Assembly (NCBI GenBank): GCA_041441455.1
Contig: JASDTB010000079.1
Location: forward strand, 1-11,079
DNA length: 11,079 bases
Direction of reading: 5' to 3'
Source: JAFIHK01 sp041441455
Lineage (GTDB): Bacteria > Bacteroidota > Bacteroidia > Bacteroidales > UBA932
Each line of letters opens with the position of its first letter. Position 1 is the stretch's first letter. Of the stretch, positions 1 through 7,669 are shown piece by piece. The notes below the pieces were generated by a model. It searched no databases, had not been told where the DNA came from, and saw nothing but the letters and a program-made list of their open reading frames with translations. The position numbers and the translations under genes are program-made.

Positions 1-1539
1 CAGGATATACTTTTCGATTCTTGAAATGGTCTCTTCTTTGCCTACTAGTAGCATAATGTCTGCTACACCAGGACCCTTTGATTCGCCAACCATCGCCAAT
101 CTTAAGTTGTTCATTACTCCTCCCATAGGCCATCCATTTCCTTTGATGAAGTCTGCAAGGGCATGTTCAAACGGCTCTTTTGTAAATGGTTGGAAATTGG
201 TAATGTATTCTAAAGTGCCTTTAAGCATCTCTGCAGTTTCGGGTTTAAGGAATTTCTTGACAACTGCCTCATCGTATGATGTTGGTGCTACAAAGAAGTA
301 GTCTGCTAAAGACCAAAAGTCTGAGACAAAAGTAGCCCTCTCTTTAATGAGAGATACAACAGATTCGATGTAGGAAGCATCTTTATATATGCCTTTCTCA
401 TTTAAAATTTCGGTAAACAATGATGCTAAACAGGTGTTCTCTTTCTTTCTTAAGTACTCTTGATTGAACCATTTAGCCTTTTCTGGATTAAATCTTGCTC
501 CAGATTTGATTACTCTGTCAACCGAGAAGGCTTCAGTAAGCTCTTCGAGAGAGAAAATCTCTTGTTCGGTTCCAGGATTCCAACCTAAAAATGCAAGCAT
601 ATTGATGAAAGCATCGGCAAAATATCCATCCTCTCTGTATCCTCTAGAGATTTCACCTTCAGCGTTTTTCCATTCTAATGGGAAGACAGGGAATCCAAGT
701 CTATCTCCATCACGTTTGCTTAATTTTCCTTTTCCATCTGGTTTCAAAAGAAGTGATAGGTGGGCAAATGCGGGTTTAGTCTCTTGCCAACCAAATGCTT
801 CATACAAAAGATAGTGGAGTGGGAGCGACGGAAGCCACTCTTCGCCTCTAATAACTTCTGTGATCTCCATTAGATGGTCGTCAACAATATTTGCAAGATG
901 GTAGGTTGGTAGTTGATCGGCAGCTTTCCAAAGCACTTTATCGTCTAATGTGTTGGTGTTTACCTCAATCTCCCCTCTAATCATGTCGCTCATCTTGACA
1001 ATTCTGTTTTCGGGCATCTTAAATCTAACAACCCAGTGGTTTGTTGTCTCTAAAAGCTCTTTCCACTCATTCTCAGGAAGTGATAAAGAGGTTTTTAATC
1101 TCTCTCTGACAGTATAATTGTATGTAAATGTCTCTCCTTTAGCTTCTGCCTCTTTTCTTAAAGAGTCTAACTCCTCGGCGCTATCAAATGCATAATAGGC
1201 AAAGCCGTTTTCAACTAATTGATCGGCGTATTTGCGATATATAGGTTTGCGTTGCGACTGTCTGTATGGAGCGTGAGGATGCTTGTCGGATGCAACCTCA
1301 ACAACTTTTCCATTTTCAACACCTTCGTCGGGGGAGATGCCACACCACGCAAGAGCTTCGATGATATACTCTTCGGCACCTGGAACGAATCTTTGTGAGT
1401 CGGTGTCTTCAATTCTTAATATAAAGTCACCACCCATTTTCTTAGCGTATAAATAGTTGTAGAGAGCTGTCCTGACTCCGCCAATATGTAGCGGACCAGT
1501 AGGACTTGGCGCAAATCTCACTCTTGTTCTTTTCGACAT
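1..1539 (-). CDS. gltX: Glutamate--tRNA ligase (GluRS), 3' end cut by the window edge
   Basis: This cytoplasmic class I aminoacyl-tRNA synthetase ligates glutamate to tRNA-Glu using ATP. I translated the minus strand from the ATG at 1539 and read 513 codons to base 1 without a stop or frameshift. The N-terminus has RFAPSPTGPLHIGG with the HIGH-type signature at residues 18-21, followed by LRIEDTD at 41-47. The second catalytic loop is KLSKRDGDR at 272-280. It is followed by the RLGFPVFPLEW insertion at about 280-290, which I associate with Bacteroidota GluRS. The C-terminal anticodon-binding half runs from about 340 onward and includes GNGWPMGGVMNNLRLA. Bacteroidota GluRS proteins are about 505 residues as I recall, so only a few residues should be missing. 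The zinc-knuckle cysteines of the E. coli enzyme are absent around residues 115-125. The start lies 2 nt after the ftsZ stop, so co-transcription with the division genes is likely. The identification is secure; whether the enzyme is discriminating cannot be told from this. Confidence 0.97.
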   Translation of the reverse strand, partial: MSKRTRVRFAPSPTGPLHIGGVRTALYNYLYAKKMGGDFILRIEDTDSQRFVPGAEEYIIEALAWCGISPDEGVENGKVVEVASDKHPHAPYRQSQRKPIYRKYADQLVENGFAYYAFDSAEELDSLRKEAEAKGETFTYNYTVRERLKTSLSLPENEWKELLETTNHWVVRFKMPENRIVKMSDMIRGEIEVNTNTLDDKVLWKAADQLPTYHLANIVDDHLMEITEVIRGEEWLPSLPLHYLLYEAFGWQETKPAFAHLSLLLKPDGKGKLSKRDGDRLGFPVFPLEWKNAEGEISRGYREDGYFADAFINMLAFLGWNPGTEQEIFSLEELTEAFSVDRVIKSGARFNPEKAKWFNQEYLRKKENTCLASLFTEILNEKGIYKDASYIESVVSLIKERATFVSDFWSLADYFFVAPTSYDEAVVKKFLKPETAEMLKGTLEYITNFQPFTKEPFEHALADFIKGNGWPMGGVMNNLRLAMVGESKGPGVADIMLLVGKEETISRIEKYIL

Positions 1540-1541
1540 GT

Positions 1542-2978
1542 TTAGTCTTGTGTTTGATGTAAAAATGAGTTATCGGATGTCAGGAAATTTTTGCCATCAA
1601 TCTCTTCCAAACGGAAAGTTCCTGTTTGGGCAGATGGTGTAGCGTCTGCAATCTTAGTTTGACTCTGACTGTTTTTTTGTTGTTTCCTGATGTATGCTGG
1701 TACGTTTTCTAACTGCGTTATGTTCTCTCCTGGATCTAATATCAGAGACGGTTTGTCTTTTTTAATTGAGATCCCAGGGGCAGTTGGTCTATCTGGCTGA
1801 GGTTGTTTTGGTGTCTCAGTTGTCTTCTTTTGGATTTGCGCGCTTTGAGGCACATCTAAATCGATAAAGTCTTTTTTGAATGAATCTACCTTCTCTACGC
1901 TTGGAGAGATATTTGAATGTTTTCTGATAGACTCTTTTTCATCATCTTCTTCTCCAAGAGTAACAGTTATCACTGGTTTTCCATCTTTAGTGGAGATTTG
2001 AGGAAGTGAATTCATATTAAAGCCTGTCGCAACAACAGTGACGCTGATTGCCTCTCCAACAGATGGGTCGCAGACCACACCTCTTTTGAAGTTTACGGCA
2101 GTTCCAGTGTACTCTTTTATATAGTCCATAATCTGAGAGAGTTCGCTCATAGTCAGACCATGGTCTTTGCTCGAAGTGATGTTGACCAAGACATTTTTAG
2201 CAGTAGTCAGGTCGAGGTCGTTAAGTAGAGGTGAGTTGAATGCCTCTTCTACCGATCTTGCAGCTCTGTTTTCGCCACTTGCCGAACCTGTTCCTAAAAT
2301 TGCCATTCCGCTGTTATTCATTACCATGCGAACGTCAGCAAAGTCAACATTGATAAATCCTGGACGGGTAATAATCTCTGCAATCCCTTTAACAGCTGTG
2401 CTTAGTACATTGTCTGCCTTAGGAAATGCATCGAAAATTGATAAGTCACCGTAGATTTTATATAGTTTTTGATTGTCGATGATCAGTAAACTATCGACAT
2501 ATTTTTCCATCTCTTTGATTCCAAGGACAGCTCTGGTCATAAACTCTGGACCTTCGTCGCGGAATGGCAGAGTTACAACTCCTACTGTAAGCAGACCGAG
2601 CTCTTTGGATACTTGAGCAATTACAGGGGCAGCTCCAGTACCTGTTCCTCCTCCCATACCTGCAGTAATGAATACCATCTCGGTAGATCCTGAGAGCATC
2701 TCCTTAATCTGTTCTACCGATTCAAGTGCTGCCTTTCTTCCTTGTTCGGGATTGCAGCCTGCACCTAAACCTCTGGTGAGTACATTACCCAACTGGATTT
2801 TTTGAGTTACAGGGCTATCTTTCAATGCCTGCGTATCTGTATTACATACAAGAAAATCAACATTCATTATGCCATGACGGTACATCTGGTTGACAGCGTT
2901 GCTACCGCCACCACCTACACCTACAACCTTGATTATTGAATTGCTGGCACCCCAGTCTAATGGTACATACTCTTCCAT
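1542..2978 (-). CDS. ftsZ: Cell division GTPase FtsZ
   Basis: FtsZ is a tubulin-like GTPase that polymerises at mid-cell into the Z-ring and recruits the divisome. The 478-residue protein has the nucleotide-binding GVGGGGSNAVN at about 20-30 and the tubulin signature GGGTGTG at 109-115. The T7 catalytic loop NVDFAD at 210-215 carries N210, D212 and D215. The globular core ends near residue 343. A low-complexity, charged and proline-containing linker follows to about 423. VPAYIRKQ at 426-433 resembles the C-terminal peptide that binds FtsA in other bacteria. About 45 more residues follow, ending in NSFLHQTQD, a tail I recognise from Bacteroidota FtsZ. The gene starts 5 nt after the ftsA stop with no Shine-Dalgarno site but AT-rich sequence (TAA, TTTAT, ATG). 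The N-terminus MEEYVPLDWG is short, so this start is natural. Nothing suggests truncation. Confidence 0.99.
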   Translation of the reverse strand: MEEYVPLDWGASNSIIKVVGVGGGGSNAVNQMYRHGIMNVDFLVCNTDTQALKDSPVTQKIQLGNVLTRGLGAGCNPEQGRKAALESVEQIKEMLSGSTEMVFITAGMGGGTGTGAAPVIAQVSKELGLLTVGVVTLPFRDEGPEFMTRAVLGIKEMEKYVDSLLIIDNQKLYKIYGDLSIFDAFPKADNVLSTAVKGIAEIITRPGFINVDFADVRMVMNNSGMAILGTGSASGENRAARSVEEAFNSPLLNDLDLTTAKNVLVNITSSKDHGLTMSELSQIMDYIKEYTGTAVNFKRGVVCDPSVGEAISVTVVATGFNMNSLPQISTKDGKPVITVTLGEEDDEKESIRKHSNISPSVEKVDSFKKDFIDLDVPQSAQIQKKTTETPKQPQPDRPTAPGISIKKDKPSLILDPGENITQLENVPAYIRKQQKNSQSQTKIADATPSAQTGTFRLEEIDGKNFLTSDNSFLHQTQD

Positions 2979-2983
2979 ATAAA

Positions 2984-4348
2984 TTATGCTTCGTCGTTAG
3001 TAGGATTAAACATATCTCCAAAAATATTAGGAATATTACCTAAAAAACTTTTAGTTTTTGGAGTTTTCTCGCTCTTAATCTTCTCTTTCTCTTTGCCCTT
3101 CGTTTTCGGAGCAACTTCTGGTTCTGCTTCAATAGCTACCTCTTCTGGAGTTGGAAATAACTCTCCTCTGATTGATGGGATGCTAAGAATTACAGAGTTA
3201 TTTTCTTCGTATTCAAAGCCCTTGATAATCAATCCTACAGCGGTAGATGATGATGGTTTGCAGCAACCTTCTGCGGCTACAAAGGTAACATTTTTATCTG
3301 GAGAGGCAATCCTTGTGTCGTATCCACTCTTCTGTTTAATATAGCTTGCTAATCCAGAAAGACCTGATCCACCACCAGTTATAACAATGCCTGCTTGAAG
3401 ACGATCGGCATATCCCGATTTGTCGATTTCATACATCACTGCCTCTACAATCTCCTCCATTCTAGCTTCAATAATGCTTGCGATGAATTTAAATGATACT
3501 TCTCTAGGTTCTCTGCCTCCGATACCTGGAATTGCTACGATTTTATTCTCTGGAGCATAGTCTGCACAACTTGTTCCGTATTGAATCTTAATCTGTTCTG
3601 CATTTCGTTGTGAGACACCACAGCCTTGACGTATATCTTCGGTAATTGAATTTCCACCAAATGGAATTACAGCTGCATGACGAATAACATTCTCTTCGTA
3701 AATCAAAAGATCTGTTGTTCCACCTCCAATATCAATTACTGCTACTCCCATTTCTGTTTCATCTTCCGATAATACAGCTTTTGCCGATGCAACAGGTTCT
3801 AGGATTAATTTTTTTAAATGCATACCAGTTCTTTGAATGACAAGTTTGCTCGCATCTGCAGAACCAGTCTTTCCTATGAAGAGTTTGTAGTTTGCCTCAA
3901 TTTGGTTTCCTCTCATTCCTACAGGATTCGTCTGTCCTAAGTATTCACCAACGTTGTAGAATTGAGGGATGATATGAAGAACCTCTTCGCCAGGTACTAC
4001 TCTTGAATGGAACATCTCTTTCTCCATCTCCTGAATCTCTTTCTCTGTGATAAGATCGTCCGATTTTCCTCTTAGGCGACGGTTGCTATTTGTTTCACAT
4101 CTAATGTTTTGTCCAGCTATTCCAACATATACCTCTTTGATCGGTAAAGATGTCTCCTCTTTGATTTCGCTCAAGATAGGATTTAGAGAGTCTAACACAC
4201 TCTGAATATTGACAACTTCACCTCTCATGATTCCCTTAGAAGGAGCCTCTCTGAAAGAAATGATGTTTATACCATTTTCTGTTTTTTCTCCAACCAGAGC
4301 AACAACCTTTGTTGTTCCCAGGTCTATGGCTGCAACGTATTTCTTCAT
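2984..4348 (-). CDS. ftsA: Cell division protein FtsA
   Basis: FtsA is an actin-like ATPase that anchors FtsZ filaments to the inner face of the membrane and signals to the septal synthase. In the 454-residue protein the phosphate-1 motif AIDLGTTK is at 7-14. The FtsA-specific 1C subdomain lies roughly at 85-165. The phosphate-2 motif VIDIGGGTTDL is at 204-214, and the adenosine motif VITGGGSGLSGL is at 322-333. A lysine- and glutamate-rich linker covers about 402-434. It is followed by SFLGNIPNIFGDMF at about 434-447, an amphipathic segment that fits the family's C-terminal membrane-targeting helix. The gene starts 2 nt after the ftsQ stop and ends 5 nt before ftsZ, the classical ftsQ-ftsA-ftsZ order. 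DnaK and MreB share the fold, but the 1C region and the context exclude them. Confidence 0.98.
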   Translation of the reverse strand: MKKYVAAIDLGTTKVVALVGEKTENGINIISFREAPSKGIMRGEVVNIQSVLDSLNPILSEIKEETSLPIKEVYVGIAGQNIRCETNSNRRLRGKSDDLITEKEIQEMEKEMFHSRVVPGEEVLHIIPQFYNVGEYLGQTNPVGMRGNQIEANYKLFIGKTGSADASKLVIQRTGMHLKKLILEPVASAKAVLSEDETEMGVAVIDIGGGTTDLLIYEENVIRHAAVIPFGGNSITEDIRQGCGVSQRNAEQIKIQYGTSCADYAPENKIVAIPGIGGREPREVSFKFIASIIEARMEEIVEAVMYEIDKSGYADRLQAGIVITGGGSGLSGLASYIKQKSGYDTRIASPDKNVTFVAAEGCCKPSSSTAVGLIIKGFEYEENNSVILSIPSIRGELFPTPEEVAIEAEPEVAPKTKGKEKEKIKSEKTPKTKSFLGNIPNIFGDMFNPTNDEA

Positions 4349-4350
4349 AG

Positions 4351-5187
4351 TTATATATTTTTAATTTGTTGACTTGTTGTTGTGGTATCTATAATTTGTT
4401 TTGAGTGTCTAAGTTTGCAGACAATCTGCTTGTGAAATCTTAGATCTACTGCTTTATACTTGTCCCAACCTTCGTTAGGAATGATATCTTTGTAGAAGGC
4501 GCTTAGTTTATTGAATTTTTCTTCAATATCTTCGAGGTCTCCGAATATAATCTCTTGCCCTCCAATACGTGGAACAATGTAGAGGTCACTCTTGTCATCT
4601 ATGTAGATTTGTTCTGTCAAATCATTCCATAATGGATTGTTGGACAGGAAGATTCCAAATTTTAAAAGAGATTCTGCCCACTCTTTGTTGAACTTGCATT
4701 TTCCTCTGTATCCGCTATTTAACTGAAGTGGAATATTTCCAGAAACAACTGGGACGTTTGAGCAAAAGGTGCTTACTAATGGAAAGATATATGCCTCATC
4801 GTCCATGTAAAATCCTCCATTATCGGTCTCAAGTCGTAGAATTGGTCTCCGCTGTGTAACATCTACTCTGACAACTCCATTTATGTTAACGCTTACATCT
4901 GTTCTCTTTACTGCATTCTTGCCATTTAGGTATTTCTCTGTTTCGAATTGGTTTATGTGTTTGATTTTACTCTCGCCTGGAGTTATTCCAAGCATTTTGA
5001 GTTCCGACACAATCTCAGCTTCGGAGACAAAACGATTATCGTTCTTGTCGAGAATTCTTACATCGATTTTATTGCACACAACTCTGGACATCTCTTTGCT
5101 TGTAAGCATGGTTGAGAAGTAGAAATATGCAGCAAGACCTAACGTAAGTAGGACATAGCCTGTTATTATGGCAATCTTTTTAAACAT
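4351..5187 (-). CDS. ftsQ: Cell division protein FtsQ (DivIB family)
   Basis: FtsQ is a bitopic membrane protein with a periplasmic bulk that links early and late divisome proteins, in other bacteria through FtsB and FtsL. The 278-residue product has a very short cytoplasmic N-terminus (MFKK) and one hydrophobic segment at about 5-24. A POTRA-like region at about 41-113 ends in VDVTQRRPILRLE. The beta domain follows, with YIDDKSDLYIVPRIG at about 195-209 and the typical late strand YKAVDLRF at 244-251. The sequence is divergent, as usual for this family, so the call rests on topology, these short motifs and the position between murC and ftsA. The start codon overlaps the end of murC by 8 nt. 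The polar tail after about 262, rich in Thr and Gln, is probably unstructured. No ddl or murB lies upstream of it, unlike in E. coli. Confidence 0.93.
   Translation of the reverse strand: MFKKIAIITGYVLLTLGLAAYFYFSTMLTSKEMSRVVCNKIDVRILDKNDNRFVSEAEIVSELKMLGITPGESKIKHINQFETEKYLNGKNAVKRTDVSVNINGVVRVDVTQRRPILRLETDNGGFYMDDEAYIFPLVSTFCSNVPVVSGNIPLQLNSGYRGKCKFNKEWAESLLKFGIFLSNNPLWNDLTEQIYIDDKSDLYIVPRIGGQEIIFGDLEDIEEKFNKLSAFYKDIIPNEGWDKYKAVDLRFHKQIVCKLRHSKQIIDTTTTSQQIKNI
5180..5187 (-). other. 8-nt overlap of murC stop and ftsQ start
   Basis: On the minus strand the overlap reads ATGTTTAA: the ftsQ ATG lies in the last codons of murC and the murC TAA ends 8 nt after that A. Such an overlap favours translational coupling, with the ribosome ending murC restarting at ftsQ. 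An AGAAGG run just upstream could act as a weak Shine-Dalgarno site, but it also simply encodes the Arg-Arg near the MurC C-terminus. Coupling is inference; the overlap itself is seen directly. Confidence 0.75.
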
Positions 5188-6562
5188 TATACCTTCTCTT
5201 TAAGTATTCTGTTATTGGTTCTATAAATCTGTCTATATCTCCTGCACCAAATGTTATTAATGCATCGATCTCTCTCTTCTCTAACTCCTGCATTAACTCC
5301 TCTTTCTTGATAAGGATCTTGTTTTCAATTGTTACGCTATCGAAGATAATTTTTGAAGTAACCCCTTCGATTGGTAACTCTCTAGCTGGATAAATGTCTA
5401 ATAGGATTAATTCATCTAGAGCACTTAGACTGTCTGCAAAATCTGCTGCAAAGTCTCGAGTTCTAGTAAACAGGTGCGGTTGAAAAATTCCAGTCAGTTT
5501 TCGCCCAGAGAAGATATTTCTCATTGAGCTGATAGCTGCTTTAATCTCTTGAGGATGATGTGCGTAGTCGTCAATATAAGAGCACTTTGGAGTGTTAAGT
5601 CTAATATCAAATCTTCTTTCAACTCCTTTGAAAGACTCAAGTGCGTTCTTTACTTTTTGTGGGTCAACTCCGTTGATTAAAGCTACTGCAGATGCTGCAA
5701 TTGCATTCTCAACATTTACCCAACCTGGTACACCAAGTTTACACCCTTCAATTACACCGCCAGGATGATTAAGGTTGAATTTGAAAAATCCACCATTATG
5801 AATCTCAATATCCGAAGCATAAAAGTCTGCCTTTTTATCGAATGAGTAACGATAGATCTTTTTTGCACTTACATTCCATAGGTCAATTTCAACGCCTAAT
5901 TTAATAACTAAGCTTCCATACTCTTTCACTTGCGAAGCAAAATCTGCAAATGCTTTTTTAATAGTTGAGTGGTCGTTATAGATGTCTAGATGGTCTGCGT
6001 CTGTTGATGTAATTACCGCTGTTTCGGGAAACAATTGGAGGAAAGATCTGTCGAATTCGTCTGCTTCTGCGACTAAGTATTTACTCTTGCTAAGTAGAAG
6101 GTTTGTATCGTAATTTCTTGAGATTCCTCCCAAAAATGCAGTGCATCCAACTTGCGAGTGAGTGAAGATATGCGCAAGCATTGTGCTGGTTGTTGTCTTT
6201 CCGTGTGTACCTGCTACAGCAAGACACTTTTTATCGGATGCAATCAATCCTAATACTTGAGATCTTTTACAAAGCTCAAATCCCTTTTCTCTGATGTAAA
6301 CAAACTCCTTGAGCTCTTTTGGAACTGCTGGGGTATATATTACCAAAGTGTCGTTTTCGTTCTCTCTGAACTCTTTAGGGATTAGATCTATGTTGTCTTC
6401 GAAGTGGATTGAAATACCTTCGTTTTCTAATTCGTGTGTAAGCTTACTCGGAGTCCTGTCATAACCTGCGACTCTGCAACCTGCATGATTATAATATCTT
6501 GCAAGTGCGCTCATTCCTATTCCGCCTATCCCTAGCAGATATATGTTCTTTTTCATACTCAT
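5180..6562 (-). CDS. murC: UDP-N-acetylmuramate--L-alanine ligase
   Basis: MurC uses ATP to join L-alanine to UDP-MurNAc, the first step of stem-peptide assembly in the cytoplasm. The 460-residue protein shows the three Mur-ligase domains. The UDP-binding N-domain has GIGGIGMSALA at 11-21. The central ATPase has the P-loop GTHGKTTT at 118-125, EADEFDRSF at 166-174 and TDADHLDIY at 187-195. The C-terminal domain begins near 315 and carries DDYAHHPQEI at 331-340, FQPHLFTRT at 360-368 and FGAGDIDR at 438-445. HLFTRT and the DEFDRSF acidic cluster favour MurC over the murein-peptide ligase Mpl, and the operon position agrees. The ATG at 6562 directly abuts the murG stop (TAAATG). A second ATG two codons inside (6556, giving MKKNIYLLG) is an equally plausible start. 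The 3' end overlaps ftsQ by 8 nt. Confidence 0.97.
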   Translation of the reverse strand: MSMKKNIYLLGIGGIGMSALARYYNHAGCRVAGYDRTPSKLTHELENEGISIHFEDNIDLIPKEFRENENDTLVIYTPAVPKELKEFVYIREKGFELCKRSQVLGLIASDKKCLAVAGTHGKTTTSTMLAHIFTHSQVGCTAFLGGISRNYDTNLLLSKSKYLVAEADEFDRSFLQLFPETAVITSTDADHLDIYNDHSTIKKAFADFASQVKEYGSLVIKLGVEIDLWNVSAKKIYRYSFDKKADFYASDIEIHNGGFFKFNLNHPGGVIEGCKLGVPGWVNVENAIAASAVALINGVDPQKVKNALESFKGVERRFDIRLNTPKCSYIDDYAHHPQEIKAAISSMRNIFSGRKLTGIFQPHLFTRTRDFAADFADSLSALDELILLDIYPARELPIEGVTSKIIFDSVTIENKILIKKEELMQELEKREIDALITFGAGDIDRFIEPITEYLKRRYNV

Positions 6563-7669
6563 TTATTTGACAAGTTTTAAAACCTCTTTAGCTATAACTT
6601 CAGCAGCATCGGGCATTGCTAGTTTCTCGATATTGCTCTCTAATTTTTTTATCTCCTCATCGTTGTTTATCAGACTCTCTACACTCTTCATTAGAGTCAT
6701 CTCTGCTTCGGAGTCTTTTACAATTTTTGCAGCACTCTGTTTTACAAGTGACATAGCATTATATGTCTGATGATCTTCTGTTACGTTTGGTGATGGAACA
6801 AAAATTACTGCCTTACCTGCAATGCACAATTCAGAAATGGTTCCAGCTCCTGCGCGAGTTACAATTACATCAGCAGCAGCAAATGCTAAATCCATTCTAG
6901 GGATAAAATCACTTGCATGGATGTAATCTCGTTGATTATCATTTAAGAATGCAGAAATTTCGGCAGAATAGATTTTTCCGTATTGCCAAATAATCTGATA
7001 TTCTGAGGATTGATTTTCAATAATATATTGTTTAATACAATTGTTCAATCTCCTTGCCCCTAGACTACCTCCTGTGACGAATAGAGTCTTCTTCGAAGGA
7101 TTAAGATTGTATTGTTTAATTGCCTCTTCTTTATCGCTTTGTGTCGATTTTTTAATATTATTCCTAACTGGGTTTCCAGTTAAGAGAATTTTAGATTTTG
7201 GGAAAAATCGCTCCATCTCTCTATAGGCTACACAAATTGCTGAGGCCCTCTTTCCTAAAATCCTATTTGTTAATCCTGCAAAGGAATTTTGTTCTTGAAT
7301 TAGATATGGTATACCCATTCTAGATGCGGTCCAAAGAAGTGGAGCGCTTGCGTACCCTCCAACTCCAACAGCAACATCGGGTTTGAACTCCTTTACAATT
7401 TTGCGAGCAGCAAGAATGCTCATTATAACCTTTAGTGGAAGTTTTAGATTATCTAAGCTAAGACTCCTTTTTAGACCAGCAACCGGAAGCCCAATAATCT
7501 TATAGCCTGCAGCAGGCACCTTCTCCATCTCCATTTTTCCAAGGGCACCAACAAAGAGAATCTCGCAATCGCCGTTAATCTGTTTTAGTTTATCGGCTAT
7601 TGAGAGAGCAGGGAAGATGTGACCTCCTGTTCCTCCTCCACTAATGATTATTCTTGGTTTTCTACTCAT
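6563..7669 (-). CDS. murG: UDP-GlcNAc:undecaprenyl-PP-MurNAc-pentapeptide GlcNAc transferase
   Basis: MurG is a peripheral glycosyltransferase on the cytoplasmic face of the membrane. It transfers GlcNAc from UDP-GlcNAc to lipid I, giving lipid II. The 368-residue protein has the GT-B fold motifs of the family. The N-domain glycine loop GGGTGGHIFPALS is at 11-23, GVGGYASAP at 102-110 and EQNSFAGLTNR at 126-136. In the C-domain, TGGSLGARRLN is at 199-209 and TRAGAGTISE at 271-280, with E280 in the place of the uracil/ribose-contacting Glu. PSPNVTEDHQTYNA at 292-305 is the donor-binding loop. The start codon overlaps the ftsW stop by 8 nt and the stop abuts murC. Length and motifs are ordinary for MurG, and nothing is missing. 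Confidence 0.98.
   Translation of the reverse strand: MSRKPRIIISGGGTGGHIFPALSIADKLKQINGDCEILFVGALGKMEMEKVPAAGYKIIGLPVAGLKRSLSLDNLKLPLKVIMSILAARKIVKEFKPDVAVGVGGYASAPLLWTASRMGIPYLIQEQNSFAGLTNRILGKRASAICVAYREMERFFPKSKILLTGNPVRNNIKKSTQSDKEEAIKQYNLNPSKKTLFVTGGSLGARRLNNCIKQYIIENQSSEYQIIWQYGKIYSAEISAFLNDNQRDYIHASDFIPRMDLAFAAADVIVTRAGAGTISELCIAGKAVIFVPSPNVTEDHQTYNAMSLVKQSAAKIVKDSEAEMTLMKSVESLINNDEEIKKLESNIEKLAMPDAAEVIAKEVLKLVK
7662..7669 (-). other. 8-nt overlap of ftsW stop and murG start
   Basis: On the minus strand the overlap reads ATGAGTAG: the last FtsW codons (AAT GAG TAG) contain the ATG of murG in another frame. It has the same length as the murC/ftsQ overlap and likewise suggests translational coupling of two consecutive lipid II steps. 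No clear Shine-Dalgarno site precedes it. The overlap is seen directly; coupling is inference. Confidence 0.7.

Noticed and set aside
26..814. Plus-strand open frames of 91 and 116 codons
   Set aside because: They are antisense to gltX, with no recognisable domain and no start context; they are shadows of the coding strand.
1215..1412. Minus-strand 65-codon open frame
   Set aside because: It lies within gltX in another frame; the gltX frame carries the conserved synthetase motifs.
3019..3026. TATTTTTG on the minus strand, matching the Bacteroidota -7 element TAnnTTTG, about 40 nt upstream of the ftsZ start
   Set aside because: No TTTG -33 element sits at the right distance, and the bases are explained by the FtsA codons for IFG. 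It could be a weak internal promoter but is not supported.
5188..5199. AGAAGG upstream of ftsQ as a Shine-Dalgarno site
   Set aside because: It encodes the Arg-Arg near the MurC C-terminus and no other gene here shows such a site, so chance is likely.
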